Shown in pieces: positions 13,041-13,554 of a stretch of 13,554 nt of DNA (the stretch's first letter is position 1; the number at the start of each line of letters is the position of its first letter). The position numbers and the translations under genes are program-made. Source of the DNA: Hyphomonas sp. GTDB taxonomy: Bacteria; Pseudomonadota; Alphaproteobacteria; Caulobacterales; Hyphomonadaceae. Under the pieces are notes generated by a model. It worked only from the letters and a program-made list of their open reading frames with translations, searched no databases and had not been told where the DNA came from. Where the stretch lies: NCBI GenBank assembly GCA_024743015.1, contig JANSXJ010000070.1, positions 1 through 13,554 of the forward strand. The letters run 5' to 3'.

Positions 13041-13554
13041 TATCCGAGGGGACTCCAGTCCTCATCGCCCTCTCCGGGCTCAGTTTCAGCAATCTTGATC
13101 TCGCCAAGCTCTTTCAGCATCAATCCGAGCGCTTCGCGCACGCCTTCGCCCGTCACAGCCGACAAACGCAGCGGTTCCTGATCACAGGCCTGCTTCAGTA
13201 GACGCGCCTGCTCGTTGACGAGCTCTTCGTCCAGCACGTCCACTTTGGAGAGCGCAACGATCTCAGGCTTGGACGCAAGCTTCGGATCGTAGGCTTCCAG
13301 CTCGTCGCGAATGGTTCGATACGCTTGGTCGGGATTGTCCTGCGTGCAATCGATCAGGTGCAGGAGCACTTTGCAGCGTTCAACATGGCCAAGGAAAAGA
13401 TGGCCAAGACCAACGCCATCGGCGGCGCCCTCTACAAGTCCCGGAATATCAGCGAGGACGAACCGCGACCCGGGTCCTAAATCGACAATGCCGAGGCCGG
13501 GGTGCAGCGTCGTAAATGGATAATCCGAGATTTTCGGTTTCGCGGCCGTAGCGC
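13040..13554 (-). CDS. obgE: GTPase Obg/CgtA, C-terminal half (5' end outside window)
   Basis: Obg is an essential ribosome-associated GTPase for 50S maturation and stress or cell-cycle control. Some 170 residues are visible, read from 13552 to TAA 13042-13040. They hold the end of the P-loop helix (AAKPKI), switch I YPFTT, G3 ADIPGLVEGAADGVGLGHLF, G4 as SKVD instead of the usual NKxD, and G5 SAVTGEG. The end, acidic with DEDWSPLG, is usual for proteobacterial Obg, and the long C-terminal OCT domain of Gram-positive members is absent. The P-loop itself and the N-terminal Obg fold lie beyond the window edge. The frame runs without break to the window edge, so a GTG at 13369 is an internal valine, not a start. 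It is coupled to proB by the TAATG overlap. Confidence 0.94.
   Translation of the reverse strand, partial: ATAAKPKISDYPFTTLHPGLGIVDLGPGSRFVLADIPGLVEGAADGVGLGHLFLGHVERCKVLLHLIDCTQDNPDQAYRTIRDELEAYDPKLASKPEIVALSKVDVLDEELVNEQARLLKQACDQEPLRLSAVTGEGVREALGLMLKELGEIKIAETEPGEGDEDWSPLG

Noticed and set aside
1..13554. tRNA, rRNA, CRISPR arrays, insertion sequences, attachment sites, toxin-antitoxin or phage-defence genes
   Set aside because: Looked for and not seen; nearly all DNA is accounted for by metabolic and housekeeping genes with short intergenic gaps.

Overview
The window looks like chromosomal DNA of a free-living alphaproteobacterium, with moderately high GC. The best guess is a relative of the Hyphomonadaceae/Maricaulales or Rhodobacterales. 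Three things support this: cpoB (tol-pal end) followed directly by tilS, obgE followed by proB, and the two signature enzymes of the ethylmalonyl-CoA (EMC) pathway, ccr and ecm. The lineage is inferred from gene content and protein style, not from a marker gene. I see no mobile element, CRISPR array, rRNA or tRNA, and no stretch of 300 bases without a gene.

Layout, left to right. (1) 1-1525, plus: the tail of the Tol-Pal accessory protein CpoB, then tilS (tRNA-Ile lysidine synthase). (2) 1529-2809, minus: crotonyl-CoA carboxylase/reductase (ccr), divergent from a D-amino-acid-transaminase-like PLP enzyme (2917-3828, plus). (3) 3823-4713, minus: a SemiSWEET sugar-transporter-like protein followed by a four-helix membrane protein with an unusual methionine-heptad tail. 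(4) 4853-6868, plus: ethylmalonyl-CoA mutase (ecm). (5) 6870-7454, minus: an unrecognised membrane-anchored extracytoplasmic protein with a TTG start. (6) 7591-9598, plus: a tightly overlapping gpmA-purU-deaminase cluster (phosphoglycerate mutase, formyl-THF hydrolase, standalone RibD-type deaminase). (7) 9716-10416, plus: mannose-family PTS EIIA and HPr, overlapping by 4 bases; this looks like the regulatory alphaproteobacterial PTS. (8) 13554-10418, minus: obgE (partial), proB and a DASS/SLC13 anion:sodium symporter in one direction, probably one operon.

How the genes work together: Ccr makes ethylmalonyl-CoA by reductive carboxylation of crotonyl-CoA. Ecm rearranges the (2R) epimer to methylsuccinyl-CoA. 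Together they mark a glyoxylate-shunt-independent route for acetyl-CoA assimilation. GpmA (lower glycolysis/gluconeogenesis), PurU (one-carbon balance), the DASS transporter (possible C4-dicarboxylate uptake) and the regulatory PTS fit a central-carbon theme, but only ccr-ecm is a firm pathway link.

Most of the window is ordinary metabolism and housekeeping. The features I find most worth a second look are the Met-heptad membrane protein with its 21-bp in-gene duplication, the standalone deaminase with altered zinc-site spacing, the transaminase with an altered carboxylate-binding motif, and the extreme packing of all four tail-to-tail gene junctions (overlap of 6 to gap of 3 bases). I found no clear evidence for an entirely new multi-gene system.
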